Assembly (NCBI GenBank): GCA_036583965.1
Contig: JAZBQD010000019.1
Location: forward strand, 5,092,530 to 5,156,529
DNA from: Prunella strophiata
Lineage: Eukaryota > Chordata > Aves > Passeriformes > Prunellidae
Length of the DNA stretch: 64,000 bases
Direction: 5' to 3'
In this document: positions 22,569-33,740 of the stretch, one piece after another
Layout: every line of letters begins with the position of its first letter
Position numbering within the stretch: the stretch's first letter is position 1
Notes under the pieces: model-generated
Database searches by the model: none
The model's input: only the letters and a program-made list of their open reading frames with translations
Told to the model about the DNA's origin: nothing
Program-made: the position numbers and the translations under genes

Positions 22569-24243
22569 GGCATCTCTCAGCACGAAGTGGAGTCTCATCT
22601 TGGTTTAGGCCAAGGAAACACAGGTCACAAGTTAAATGACTTTTCAGTGGAAAAATACAACATCACCTTCTAGTTTTGTCTGCATAGGTAAAACACAGAA
22701 AGGGAGAACAGTACCAGCGCTGCAGGCTGGGAGGACTGGAGAACAGAGAGAGACAAGATGATACCCAGGGAATAAAGGCAAACAAAGGAATGAAACTGGG
22801 CCCAGGATGTGAAGCAGCACAGGATTCTGAACCACTTCTGTGCAGGACTTCAATGTCAAGTGCTGCACTACCTTGTGTTTTTTTTCCCCTGAGACTCTTG
22901 AGTTGGGGTAAACCTCTCCTATCACTCCTGTGACAAAGGCTAGAAACATCAGATAAATTCAGAGTATAGATGTTTGGATATTCCCACGAGCTTTATTTAT
23001 TTTTTTTAAAATATAAAAAGACTGTAGCAGAAATCAGTAGAAAAATTTTTTGTAAAAAAAAAAGTAAAATATGGACAACAGAGGAGGAAATAGCTCCATT
23101 GGTAGAATCAAGTGTGTGAGGAAGAAGTGAAACGGTGTTAAGGCTGAGTCTCATTTCTGGAACTACTTTGATATTTGCATACTGTAATTGCGCCAAACAG
23201 AGAAGAAGGAGCTTGATCTGACATGGTCCTACAAAGGAGTTTTTACCCTCACACACATCACCTCCACAACACAGCATGCAGATGAGGCGCATTTGCAGAT
23301 GAAAACAGGGAGGGCAAGTGCAAGAAATACGGGAAGCCCCAAACGAAAAAATGGAGGAGAAAAGGAAGCAAACTTCAGTTGTTTCATCAAAAAAATAGAG
23401 GAAATAAAAGCAAAGTAGCAAAAAGTTTTTAACAAAGGAGAAAGGGTTACGAGGTGGCACTGAGTTAAAACAAACAGTGACAATTGCTTTTCAATACCTA
23501 GTTCTGCTCAACACTAAAGAAATGAGCAATCCGCTGATAAACAGTTCCATTTAGAATGGATCATATTAAGGGAGAGAGCAGGAAGTATCAAGTATATTTG
23601 GCATCTCTTTTGTATTGCCCCTGCTTAGCGCAAGCTGCCTGAAAGGCATATGGAGGATGAATCCAGCACAATGGTTTGCCAGCAGTGACAGCCTCAAGTG
23701 GACAGCCTCAGCCCTGATTTTTAGGGATGGCTTGGGGGTTACAGGACCATGGCGGTTTTTGTGATGTGGGAGCAGAACCTCTCCACCAGCAGAACACAGG
23801 GAAGGGAGAGCAATCCTCAAGGATGGATGTAAAATCCACCTTTCTGAGGTCAGACATGCCACAGAGGGATCCTTCCTGCAATCCTGGCATCTGATTGATC
23901 CTGTCTCAGATCAGGCTGGGAGCAGGGTCAGACCAATTCCCCGGGGACAGAGCACCTCTGGCAGGACCAAAGGAGCTCCTGGAACCTTTGAGAGCTGCAC
24001 AGCTCACACTCAGCATTTTCAGGGCCCTGCTTCCTCTGGGAAGGGAAAGCTCATCATTGTTCCAAGGAGCAGTGGCATCAGCAGCCTTGGGGGAGTCTTC
24101 ACCACAACCCCCCCCCCAAAAAAAACCTCACTCAAGATTTTACATACAATAATTCAGAGAAGAAAACTTAAACCAGTGCCTAAAATGGGGAAGGCTTCAC
24201 AATGAAGGATGGGATGGCAGGAATGCAATATCAGTGGAGGCAG
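22569..24243. other. Non-coding DNA
   Basis: No coding evidence. Copy 1 and copy 2 show many small indels here (homopolymers such as the T run near 22879-22887). Confidence 0.45.
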
Positions 24244-25032
24244 TGTCCTGTTTGAAAAAGACAGGTGTGTGCTAAGGAAGGCAGGAGCTCCCTCGAAATG
24301 GAAAATGTAAAATCTCCTCCCTCTGAATGTTATAATGATATTTATTGAATGGGGCTCTCTCACAAAGGATATGGCAATAGGACTAACAGTTCTTTATTAG
24401 GGAAGAAAATAAATAAATAAATAAATAATAAATAAATAAAAAAATAAATAATAAATAAATAACAATTCAGTAGTACAAAACAACACTGGCAGAGCAGAGT
24501 CAGCAGAGAGCTGACCCCGTGTGTCCTGGGGTGTTGGCACAGTACCATTCCATGCCATGGTGGCTTGCAGCACTCCTGCCGTTGCCAGGGGCTGGTTCTT
24601 CTGCTGCAGCAGGGATCCGGCACAAGGGGCGGGAGTTTTCCTCGCAGCTCCAGGGCTGCTGCAGATGGCCTGCTCTCCCTCTGGGAATGCAGAGGAGAAG
24701 AAGCTGCTCCTCTGGGAATGCAGGCAGTGGGCAAAGCTGCTGGGGTGTTCCAGGGTAGATTCTATCCAGGTAGGATATGCTTGGCTACTGCCCTGGGGGC
24801 CAGAGCATACTCCCCAGTGGGATGATGGAAATTGACAGCATGCAGGGACACTCAGTGGCCATGGACAGAAGATAATTAATAATTAATGGCCATGAACAGC
24901 AAGATCTCCTGGAGGGAGGATTGGCTGTGGGATGAGAGAAAGGAAAATTGCCCAGTGAACAGAAGAGAACTGCCCCAGCGATGACAGATGGGAAATTAAA
25001 TACACACCCCCACCACATCTGAACCCAGGACA
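24244..25032 (-). mobile_element. Solo ERV LTR, family B (ERVL-like; copy 1)
   Basis: Starts TGTCCTG and ends CCCAGGACA, flanked on both sides by the 5-bp direct repeat GGCAG (24239-24243 and 25033-25037). A 5-bp target duplication is the usual size for ERVL-type elements. A minus-strand AATAAAG (plus 'ctttatta', about 24392) suggests minus orientation. It is longer than copy 2 (51912-52640) partly because of an AAAT microsatellite expansion at about 24405-24465. Confidence 0.75.
24405..24465. repeat. (AAAT)n microsatellite, copy 1 only
   Basis: About 60 bp of aaataaataaat with interruptions, inside LTR family B. Copy 2 has only 'gaaaataaacaattcag' at this place. Confidence 0.9.
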
Positions 25033-26890
25033 GGCAGAAGTGCAGGAAAATAAAAGCAGACTCAAGGAAATAGGAAAAGGGGTGATTGGGTCACTGTGAA
25101 TGCTGCAGAAGAGCAGGTGGTGGAGTGGCCATGGGATGGGAGGGGAGAATGTGGCTCCCAGCTTGTGCTGCCCAGTCCCAGCATGGCAGAGTGTTTAGTG
25201 GCCCAGCCTCTTGTTTGCTATGTTCATGCTTGGGGGAGGAGGTTATGGCACACACCCTGGGACCAGCCCCCGTGGGCAGATGGGTGTGAAACCCCCACCA
25301 GATTTAGATTTTTGCCCCCACAGGGAAATTCATAATACTAAAAACAAACAAAACAAACAAAACAAAACAAAAAAAACAACAAACTAACAAAAAAAACCAT
25401 AAAGCAAGTCAGCCAGGATGACTCTGAAAGTCTGCCACACCCAACTTTTCCAGACCAGGACCCCGACATCATCCTGCTGACAATATCCCTCAATCCTCCC
25501 ACCATCTGTCTGACTGTGCTCTTCCCCTGCACCATGTTAAGTCCCTCCCAAATCAAATCCTCACCTCATTCATCCTCTCTTCCCTGCATCCCAGCACACA
25601 AAACTCTCCTTCAAGGCCATCACACCTCTCAAGGCCTCACCAAGGTCTTTCAACTTCAGCCATGGCCTCAGAAGTAAAAGCAGAGCCAGGATTAAAGTAT
25701 CTCTCTTACCGTTCCAGGTTCCTTAGTGAAATCCTTCTTTTCCTGGCAATTTTTGATTGTAAAGCAGTAAGTAGTAACTCAGAATCAAGCTTGAGTCCTA
25801 ATAAACAAAACCAATGTAGGACATTTAGGAAGACTGTTAAAAAAACATTACGAAAAAAAAATCATCATTCCAATTGTCGAGTTCTCATGGTGGAATATGT
25901 GTCCACATGCTTTTGGGGCTCTATTCCATTCCATCTTATCATGGAATTCCCTCTGGATATATCTGATGACAATAAAAATGGCATGAGGAGAGAGGGCAAG
26001 GACATACAAGAACTAGTAGGATTTCTGCTGCAAGGTTTAAATTACAAGTCAAGGCAGGCTTGTGGGGAGAGAAAAAGTACCACAGGGAGAAAAGAGATGT
26101 TGTAGGAGTTAAAGGATAAAAGTTTGAGCACAGATTTGTAATTTCTCTCTGGGTGAAGACCTTGTGCATTTGTGTGTTTTACAGGATGCTACTCAGAATC
26201 AAGGGGATAATTGTTCATTTAATTTCCTGATACAAAACAGGAGTTGTGCAAAAGCATGAGATACCAAAGAAGTGTTGAGGAAAGACATCTGGTACAGAGG
26301 AGGAGAGGATAACCACAAGGCGAAAAAGAGGAATAAGAAACCCCCAACACCCTTATGGCAACTAATAACCAGAACCAGAAATACACTGACCAGGCGGCGG
26401 CAGCATGTGGCCAAAAAAGTGGAAGAAAAAAAAAAAAAAGGCTTGATGAGATATTTTCTTTAACTCAACTTCAACTAAGCCAAAGAAAACAAAAAAAAAA
26501 AAAAAAAAAAAAATAGGACAAACAGAAAAAAACAAAAATAAAGGACAATGCTCTGTTCTACCCCAGGCTGTGAATTCTGGCCTGCAGCTAGGCTCATCAT
26601 CAGATCATGACTCTCTGGACCCTCAAACAAACTTTGTCAACTTCCCCAGCAAAAAATATTTTCTGAGAAGGAATGCTCAGAAGAGTGAAGATAGACATTT
26701 ATAACTGCCCCAAGATCAAGGGCCATGGCTGGATGCTGGCTGCAGCTCTTTTTTGACGTAATTACATTGTAATAATGGCAACATTTTTTTTTTTTGCCAT
26801 ATTCATCAGGACATTAATGAAATAGTTCTGCCACCCAAGAAAAATAGTAGAGTTTGAGCAATGGTTTTACACAAGTTTCCAGGAACTCAG
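25033..26890. other. Non-coding DNA
   Basis: No coding evidence. It includes an (AAAAC)n-like run at about 25340-25395 and an A run at about 26490-26513. Confidence 0.45.
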
Positions 26891-27290
26891 AAAGGTGGGT
26901 GCTGCGGTAAGGTAGTGAGCGAAGAGGGGACAGGGAAGGGGGTGTCAAAGCCAGGGAGTGGGGCACAAGGAACGGGAGGCGCGCGGGGCGCCCGGAGGGG
27001 GCCGACAACCCAGCAAAAGGCAGAGCAGGAGAGAGAAGCCAAGAGAGAAAAAAAGAAGAAGGAAAGGAGTAAAAGAGAGAGAAAAGAAGGGGCAGAGAAA
27101 AGCGAAAAGAGAGAGCAGAAAGAGAGAAAAAGAGAAGAGAAGGATGAAGAAACTAGAGAGATAGGGAATGAGAAGATAAGAGGAAGAGAAAGAGGATGGA
27201 AGCTAAAGAGAAGAGAAGAGAAGAGACGAGAAGAGAAGAGTAAGAGAAGAGAACGAGAGAGGAGACGGAGAGAAGGACAGGAGAGAGTAT
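26891..27290. repeat. Purine (GA-rich) tract, copy 1 only
   Basis: From about 27010 to 27290 the plus strand is almost entirely A and G (gagaga/gaagag units). Copy 2 at the matching place (about 54465-54625) lacks this block. The 26891-27010 lead-in aligns only loosely. The Lys/Arg/Glu-rich open frame it creates is not a gene. Confidence 0.85.
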
Positions 27291-27612
27291 GATATAAATA
27301 TATATAAGATATATTAAATTTATGAATTTAAAGGATATAATAGAAATAATAATTCAATAATTACTAATATATAAATAGCAATCATAAGAATAGTTATAAT
27401 TATTAGAATCATTACAGATTATGATACGTATTATGATATTATTGTGATGCAATAAAAGAATAAAAATAATAAAATGAAGAATAATAATAATAAGAATAAT
27501 AACTAATAAGTATACATTTAATCTAACAATAATAACAATAATAATATCTAATTAATAATGTTGTTGTTATTGTTATTGTTAATGTTATTAATGTTATAAT
27601 GTTATTAATGTT
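27291..27612. repeat. AT-rich low-complexity block (irregular)
   Basis: Mixed ataat/aataata/gttatt text of about 320 bp. In copy 2 this position holds a near-perfect 5-bp ATAAT array (54700-55024). Confidence 0.85.
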
Positions 27613-28819
27613 ATTAAGGTGGTTGTTGGGTTGTTGTGTTGTGTTATGGTGCTAAATTGAGGATCTGCCCACATGAGTTTCCATGGATTTATTAGCATGG
27701 ATAAATCCACCAGAAATTTGGATATTTGCTTGTTACACCTTTTGCAATGCCTGCAATTCAGGGTGACATCAGAAGGAGAAACCTCTGTTGCCACAGATCT
27801 CTTTTCTGAGAATGCCAAAATGTCTGTCTCTTTGAAATTCATTTTTTTCCCCGTTGCTTGGTGTGGTTTTTTTTATTCATTTTTGCTATGAGAATTATTA
27901 AATATAGCCTATAAAAATAAAACAGAAGATGTCAAAACAATGAAAGTTCCAAACAGCAGATAATGAAGCCTTTACTGCCACTGGTTGGGTTTTTGTAAAA
28001 GTTTGCAATAATATCTGCATGAGATTCTAAATCTACTATTTCTAGCCCCTCTGACATTTCACAGTTAGGATTTCAACAGCCTGCAAAGAAAGGAATACTG
28101 AGAGGAGCAGTGGCTAAGGCTGTATGTTCTGTATTAATTGCATTATTAAATCACAGAAAAGATGTTAAAAAATAACCAAACACAGCTTGGTAATGAAAAG
28201 AAACTTTAAAAATAGTTAACCAGTGAATCCATATTTGAGGGATCCTCATGCAGGGATTAACCAGGTTAAAATTCTGGAGGTACAAAAGCTCTTTCATAAT
28301 CTCGAGCAGTCTTTTCTAAATTGCTCCTATTGCACATCACAGTTTGCATCCACTAAATATCATTTATTTTAATTCTCCTTTTCAAGCTGGTCCTCCAGAG
28401 GGTGGGAGGGACTGGGATCAAATCAGCCTCTCACTGATTCTTTTTAGGGTTCCTTATAAGAAAGGTCCTGATAAATGACCAAAAAGAGCAGCAAAGTGTC
28501 CCATTTCAATCTGTTTTTAAAAACAGTCGGATAGACCTGTGTTTTGAAAGTGATTTTAAACCAAGTAATTAACAATTAAAGGTCAGACACAAAAAGCTCA
28601 TTTTTCTTCTTTAACAGGTAGGGGACTGCCATTTGTCTAGAAATTGACCCTCCCTTTGGCCAGTTATGAAATTGAATTTGACCTTTGCAATAGTGGACCC
28701 AAAAGATTTGTGTATAATGTACCATTGATATTCAGACTTATCAAATGCTTATAAATTCCAAAAATTTTATACTCAGGTTTTCAAATTCTACCCTTTTCTT
28801 GGAAGATGAGTATCAAGGG

Positions 28820-28856
<37 letters not shown>

Positions 28857-29627
28857 CCTTTCATTTCTTTCTTCCATATTAAAAATAATGCCAATTAACT
28901 GAAGCAATGTACTGTGCAATGCTTAACACTTAAAATAAAACATCTGAAGCATTCCAAAATTAAATTAGCACAAAACTTAGCCTGGAAGAAAGTAATTTTC
29001 TGCAAAAACCACAGCTATGTACCAAATGACAAAAATTCTGTAAGATAAAGAAACTATGAACTAATTAATAATCATGCAAATTAGGACTTGATTAAATTTA
29101 ATGTGTTTTTATTCCAATGTAGGAACCTGATTATACCAGATTTGTAAAAACTCTAAATATTTTTAATTCTGGTGACGCGGCTGTCTTTATGCTATCATTC
29201 AGAAAGTATATCAAATATACACAACAGAAAGTAGGACAGACATAAAAAACCAGTAAAACCTTGTCTCACAGCTTGCTGGGAAATGCAGGTGCCTTTATTT
29301 TAAGCAGTTTGCCTGGAGGGAGTGAATTCCAAGTGTGTGTTTGTTTGTCTCACAGTCTGTAAGAAGCCATCCAATGCAGTGTGACATTCTGAGAGGTTCT
29401 GATACAGAAAAAAATTCACATTCCATGTCTGTGAGTACATTTATATATGCCACACACACACAGAAGTCAAAACTGGCACATGTGGCAACGCCAAGGGAGT
29501 TCACTTTTCTGCCTGTGCCACTGTGGAAACACATATGAGAAGGCAAAATTCAACATCTGGAATAATTTCTATGGTAATTTCATTTTTGCAGTAGGTTTCA
29601 AATGCAAAAAGCTTATAACCGCTTTTT
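27613..29627. other. Non-coding AT-rich DNA
   Basis: No coding evidence. It includes a T run at 28821-28857. Confidence 0.45.
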
Positions 29628-29755
29628 AATCACAGAATGGCTTGGGTTGGAAGGGACTTTGAAGATGATCTCATTCCAGGTTTCCCTGCCCATGGGAGAG
29701 GGGTTGGAACAAAATGCTCTTGAAGGTCCCTTCCAACCCCAAACATTCTGTGATT
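29628..29755. mobile_element. Inverted pair of CR1 3' tails (near-palindrome)
   Basis: The left arm reads 'aatcacagaatggcttgg' and on as an antisense CR1 tail. The right arm ends 'ttccaaccccaaacattctgtgatt' as a sense tail. The outer 30 or so bases of each arm are almost perfect reverse complements, so about 128 bp can fold as one hairpin. The same structure is in copy 2 at about 57019-57150. Confidence 0.8.
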
Positions 29756-30234
29756 CCACCATCTGTGTTTGCTGAAATGAATCCTTGCTTACCCACAGAT
29801 GAACAAAATTAACACACATACAATAAAGCATGACATGGCCAGTAGCTAAAAACGTGATAAGACTTTGTGCTCCAAAGAAACAGATTCCAGTTATTTGTGT
29901 CTTAACTTCTAGAAAATCATGCTTTTCCTGATGCAGCTGTTTCCCACCAGTTTCATTAAAAAATGGAAGGGCTGCTTGCAAGCCCTGGAAGAACAAGAAA
30001 GCAGGAGGAGGCTTCCCCAAAGAAGGGGCATTGTGATTTATTTTTGAACAGCTCCAACAGCGTGGCAGAAGGTGACAGTGACATGAAATCTGGCAGGGAG
30101 AAACAATATCTCCCAAGTCTCTGTTGGAGCAACTCTTGAAGAAGAAGACTGGATCTCTAAGCACAGTTTACTCGATTCAGAATTCTTCTTCTGTCCTCTT
30201 TTTTTTGTTTTTTAAGCTGACAAACTGTGATTTT

Positions 30235-30485
30235 TGATGAGGGAACAGCCTCAAGCTGTGCCAGGGAAGGGTTAGATTGGCTATTAGGGAAAATGTTGTC
30301 ACTGAAAGGGTGACCAGGCACAGGCTGCCCAGGGAAATGCTGCAGTCACCATCCCTGGAGGGGTTTAAAAATGTGTTGATGTGGCATTTAGGGCTATGTT
30401 TAATGATGGGCCTAGCAGAGCTGGACTAATGGTTGGACCCAATGATCTTGGAGGTATTCTATCCTTAATGATTCTGTTCTATGAT
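30235..30485 (+). mobile_element. CR1 LINE 3' fragment
   Basis: Sense CR1 tail: 'cctcaagctgtgccaggg', 'gattggctattaggg', 'ccaggcacaggctgcccagg', 'gtcaccatccctggagg', 'ggttggacccaatgatcttgg' and terminal 'gattctgttctatgat'. Confidence 0.88.
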
Positions 30486-30840
30486 TTTTGTCTGCAGCAG
30501 CTCCTTAACATTAATGTTAAAACCAGATTTCCCTCAGCGAGCTCACCAGGGCTGTAGAAGGCAGGCAGCAGCAGGCAGGCTCTGCTCTTCCAGAAAAAAA
30601 AAAAAGATCTGTAAAACCTCTTGCAGCAGAGTTGCTTAAGGAACATCAGCAGAGTGAGCTGCAGGGGTGAGGGCCAAGCACTGCTCACCATGCTTTGAAA
30701 ATATTTCTTTTCTCAATAATCTCAGTGCAATTTTCCACTCGTGCCATGGTGCAGCATTTTCTCTTTCCAAAGGGTTTCTTTGCCTCTCACACAGGAATTC
30801 AGTTCCATGAGCACAGCAAGCTGCAGCTGATGTGTCTGAG

Positions 30841-31340
30841 NNNNNNNNNNNNNNNNNNNNNNNNNNNNNNNNNNNNNNNNNNNNNNNNNNNNNNNNNNNN
30901 NNNNNNNNNNNNNNNNNNNNNNNNNNNNNNNNNNNNNNNNNNNNNNNNNNNNNNNNNNNNNNNNNNNNNNNNNNNNNNNNNNNNNNNNNNNNNNNNNNNN
31001 NNNNNNNNNNNNNNNNNNNNNNNNNNNNNNNNNNNNNNNNNNNNNNNNNNNNNNNNNNNNNNNNNNNNNNNNNNNNNNNNNNNNNNNNNNNNNNNNNNNN
31101 NNNNNNNNNNNNNNNNNNNNNNNNNNNNNNNNNNNNNNNNNNNNNNNNNNNNNNNNNNNNNNNNNNNNNNNNNNNNNNNNNNNNNNNNNNNNNNNNNNNN
31201 NNNNNNNNNNNNNNNNNNNNNNNNNNNNNNNNNNNNNNNNNNNNNNNNNNNNNNNNNNNNNNNNNNNNNNNNNNNNNNNNNNNNNNNNNNNNNNNNNNNN
31301 NNNNNNNNNNNNNNNNNNNNNNNNNNNNNNNNNNNNNNNN
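30841..31340. other. Assembly gap of exactly 500 N
   Basis: A run of 500 N, a fixed size used by common Hi-C scaffolding tools and not a measured length. Left of it copy 1 ends in 'gatgtgtctgag'; copy 2 reads the same text at about 58225-58236 and continues into unique DNA. Confidence 0.99.
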
Positions 31341-32117
31341 GCTTACGCCCACACCTTTTCACTCTGTCTGAGGAACTCATGTTCTCATATTCATAGTATT
31401 TTAAGTTGACTGTACTGCAAAAAAGGAGAAAAGGCTGCTGAATTCTGACACCTGAGGTATTACCTTCCTTTCCTTCCCTCCCAGTATCATACATCTTCCC
31501 TTTCACAATTTACTTTTCTTGTTAGGCCTCAGAGTTTAAATTAAAAAAAAAAAAAAAAATACATATAAATAGATCACTTTTTCAGCCTGTCCTACAGTCT
31601 GTGACTTTATGACTGTTGGCACTTCCACATACAACGAGTAAAAGCAATATTTTCCTGCCATGATCGGTTTTTCACAGTGTGGTGTTTTCAGAGTGGCTTC
31701 CAGTGCCAGTGCTCAGCTTTCAGTTGCTTTTTGGCACTTAACAAACAGCTGACACAGTCATTCAGTCAGTTTGGGCTCTTTTGGTTGTGTACATCATCGG
31801 AGCTTCACAGTGCCACTTTCTGGCAGGTTTGTCACAAACACTGTCCCGTTCTTGCTGAGCTCTTGCCTTGCTGGGCTCGGTGGCTGTCCCTGCTGCACCC
31901 AGCAGGCATGCTGAAAAGGGAAGGGGGATTCCCTTCCCTGTGGAGCTCTTGCTGCTCGCAGATGGGGTCACCAAACCAGAGCTCCCACAGCGGAGAAGAA
32001 GCACAGTCCCATCATCACAGTTTCCTGCTACTCTGGCCGCAAAGGGCTCGAGCAGCAGGGACTTTCTCACAGGGAGGCAGCCACGGGGGCCCGACGCTCC
32101 ATCCCGGCCCCGTCCCT
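31341..32117. other. GPR135 3' side (copy 2), truncated by the gap
   Basis: Same text as 2707-3483. No coding evidence. Confidence 0.5.
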
Positions 32118-33377
32118 TCAGAGGCTGGTGTCGATGGCGCCTGCTTTGGCCTTCAGGGTGGCCTCAGAGACAGTGTCCGGCTGCCCATCGCGACAGAAGA
32201 GTACAGCGGGAGTCTTGCAGGCCCACATGGGCCACCTTCCGCACGCTGGCCGGGTGGAGGAGGACAGGGCGCTGCCCGGGGCGCCGCCTGCCGATGATGT
32301 AGCGCCTCCCGGACCGCTCAGCCAGGCTCCGCGGCTCCGGCTGGCGGCTGGGCACAGACAGGTAGGCGACCAGTTGTTCCTAGTCCCTGTAGCCGCCCTC
32401 CCGGCTGCGCCGCTAGCATCACCGAGATGTTGGGGTTGCGGGCGGCGTAGATGAGGGGGTTGATGGCGCCGTTGGCCCAGGCCATCCCGCTGGCCACGCG
32501 TCCATGGTGGGCGAGAAGGGCAGGCGGCCGGCTGCGGCGGCCAGCCCCAGGATGCAGTAGGGCCCCCAGCAGCAGATGATGGAGAACGATCATGATGAGC
32601 ACGGTGGTGGCCGTGCGCATCTCCCCGTAGGCGCGCAGCAGGTGCCCGTAGGTGGTGAGCGGCAGCACGCGGCTCCGGCCAGCCGCACGGCCCGGCAGAT
32701 GTTGAAGTGGCAGAAGCACATGACGGCGAAGGGCACGAGGTGTATAGCAGAGCACGATGAGGGCGGCGCCGTAGGCGGGCCCGAGCGCGAGGAGCCCCAG
32801 GGCAGCACGTAGACGCAGCGGTAGGCGCCGGGCCGGGCTTCGCGGCGCCCCTCGCCCGCCAGCCCGTACCAGGGCCCGGCCAGCGCCAGGGCGGCCAGCC
32901 AGACCGCGGCCAGCAGCTGCGCGGCGCGGCGCCGGCCCATCTTGTGCCGGGGCTGGCGGACGATGGCACAGTAGCGGTTCGAAGGAGAGCAGGGCCATGG
33001 TGAGCGTGGCGGCGATGCCCAGCCCGGCGTGGAGGGCGGCGCTGGCCAGGCACAGGCGCTGCCCGAAGAGCCAAGCGCCGGGCGGGCGGCTGAGCAGGCT
33101 GAGGAAGGCCAGCGGCAGGCAGAGCAGGGCGCCCAGCAGCTCCGACAGCGACAGCGACAGCACGAAGGCGTTGGTGACCGTGCGGAGCTGCCGGTGCCGG
33201 GCGATCACCAGCACCACCGCCCCGTTGCCCAGCGCCGAGAGGGCGAAGATGAGCAGCAGCGCGGCCGCTTGCGAGGCCAGCGCCGCCGCCGACCACCACC
33301 GCCGCCGCAGCCCCGCCGCTCTCGTTGCCGCCGCCGCGGGAGAGGTTTCCCGGCACGGGCTCCATGCGCAGCCTCAT
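32118..33377 (-). CDS. GPR135: GPR135, orphan class A GPCR (copy 2, better copy)
   Basis: Single coding exon of about 1.26 kb, about 420 aa, somewhat shorter than the 494-aa human protein mostly at the N-terminus. N-terminus MRLRMEPVPGNLS with two glycosylation sequons. TM1 contains GNGAVVLVIARHRQLRTVTN and TM2 LSLSLSELLGALLCLP. TM4 and loop 2 are present here (32777-32938), including GRRRAAQLLAAVW and a loop cysteine in RCVYVLPWG, the usual partner for the TM3 disulfide. TM7 NPLIYAARNPNIS and the tail ending AIDTSL are present. Small indels break the frame: the DRY region is hit by an extra T near 32980, and others lie near 32744, 32585, 32500 and 32290. The mixed pattern against copy 1 points to sequencing error. 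It is an orphan receptor, so ligand and coupling cannot be read from sequence. The downstream Met at about 33365 is an alternative start. Confidence 0.94.
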   Translation of the reverse strand: MRLRMEPVPGNLSRGGGNESGGAAAAVVVGGGAGLASGRAAAHLRPLGAGQRGGGAGDRPAPAAPHGHQRLRAVAVAVGAAGRPALPAAGLPQPAQPPARRLALRAAPVPGQRRPPRRAGHRRHAHHGPALLRTATVPSSASPGTRWAGAAPRSCWPRSGWPPWRWPGPGTGWRARGAAKPGPAPTAASTCCPGAPRARARLRRRPHRALLYTSCPSPSCASATSTSAGPCGWPEPRAAAHHLRAPAARLRGDAHGHHRAHHDRSPSSAAGGPTASWGWPPQPAACPSRPPWTRGQRDGLGQRRHQPPHLRRPQPQHLGDASGAAGRAATGTRNNWSPTCLCPAASRSRGAWLSGPGGATSSAGGAPGSALSSSTRPACGRWPMWACKTPAVLFCRDGQPDTVSEATLKAKAGAIDTSL

Positions 33378-33740
33378 GGCCCGGCCCCGGCGCGGCTGCA
33401 GGGGCTCCGCCGCTCCCGGCCCCGCGCTCCCGGCCCCCCCCGGCCGCTGACGTCGCTCGGCCGCCGTTGCCCGGGGAACCGGCCCGGCCCGGCCCGGCCC
33501 GGCCCGGCTGGGCCCGGGGGCGGCGGAGCGGAGCGGAGCGCCTGCAGACGAGCAGCGGCGCCGGGGGGACCGCACCCCGCAGCGGCATCACCGCACGGGT
33601 CCCCACAGATGCGCTCCCCCGGCAGATCCTCTCCCCGAGGGAGGAGCAGCTACCCCCGGGAGCACCACCCCGGCTCACCAGGCTGGGGCTTGAGGGATCA
33701 GCCGGTGTAAGATTGAGGGATCAGGCCAGGGATCCCCACA
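33378..33740 (-). promoter_or_regulatory. GPR135 5' UTR / CpG-rich promoter (copy 2)
   Basis: GC-rich upstream region with a short CCCGG run (about 33477-33507) and a 'tgacgtc' CRE-like half near 33448. An open frame continues upstream of the proposed Met to 33575 but is Arg/Gly/Pro-rich and most likely untranslated. Confidence 0.5.

Larger units (their letters stand above)
2707..30840. repeat. Copy 1 of a 27-28 kb direct duplication
   Basis: From about 2707 to the edge of the N gap, the sequence matches 31341-58236 in order and orientation, including exons, introns, CR1 insertions and LTR insertions at the same sites. Copy 1 is about 28.1 kb and copy 2 about 26.9 kb. The excess is mostly accounted for by a CCCGG array, a local GPR135 duplication, a longer JKAMP minisatellite, a purine tract and longer homopolymers. 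Shared interspersed repeats at identical sites mean the copies separated after all of those insertions. See the finding on false duplication. Confidence 0.95.

Noticed and set aside
26861..27292. Lys/Arg/Glu-rich 143-residue open frame
   Set aside because: Produced by a GA-rich tract; no exon signals, and missing in copy 2.
16200..30840. Exons of CCDC175 or RTN1, the next genes in mammals
   Set aside because: I looked for recognisable coding blocks on both strands and found none; the open frames here lack splice context or similarity I can name.
30636..31506. Open frames of 180-240 residues spanning the gap
   Set aside because: They consist mainly of unknown residues from the 500 N and have no meaning.
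33378..33575. N-terminal extension of GPR135 upstream of MRLRMEPVPG
   Set aside because: The frame is open but is low-complexity Arg/Gly/Pro from GC-rich 5' UTR, and copy 1 does not keep it.
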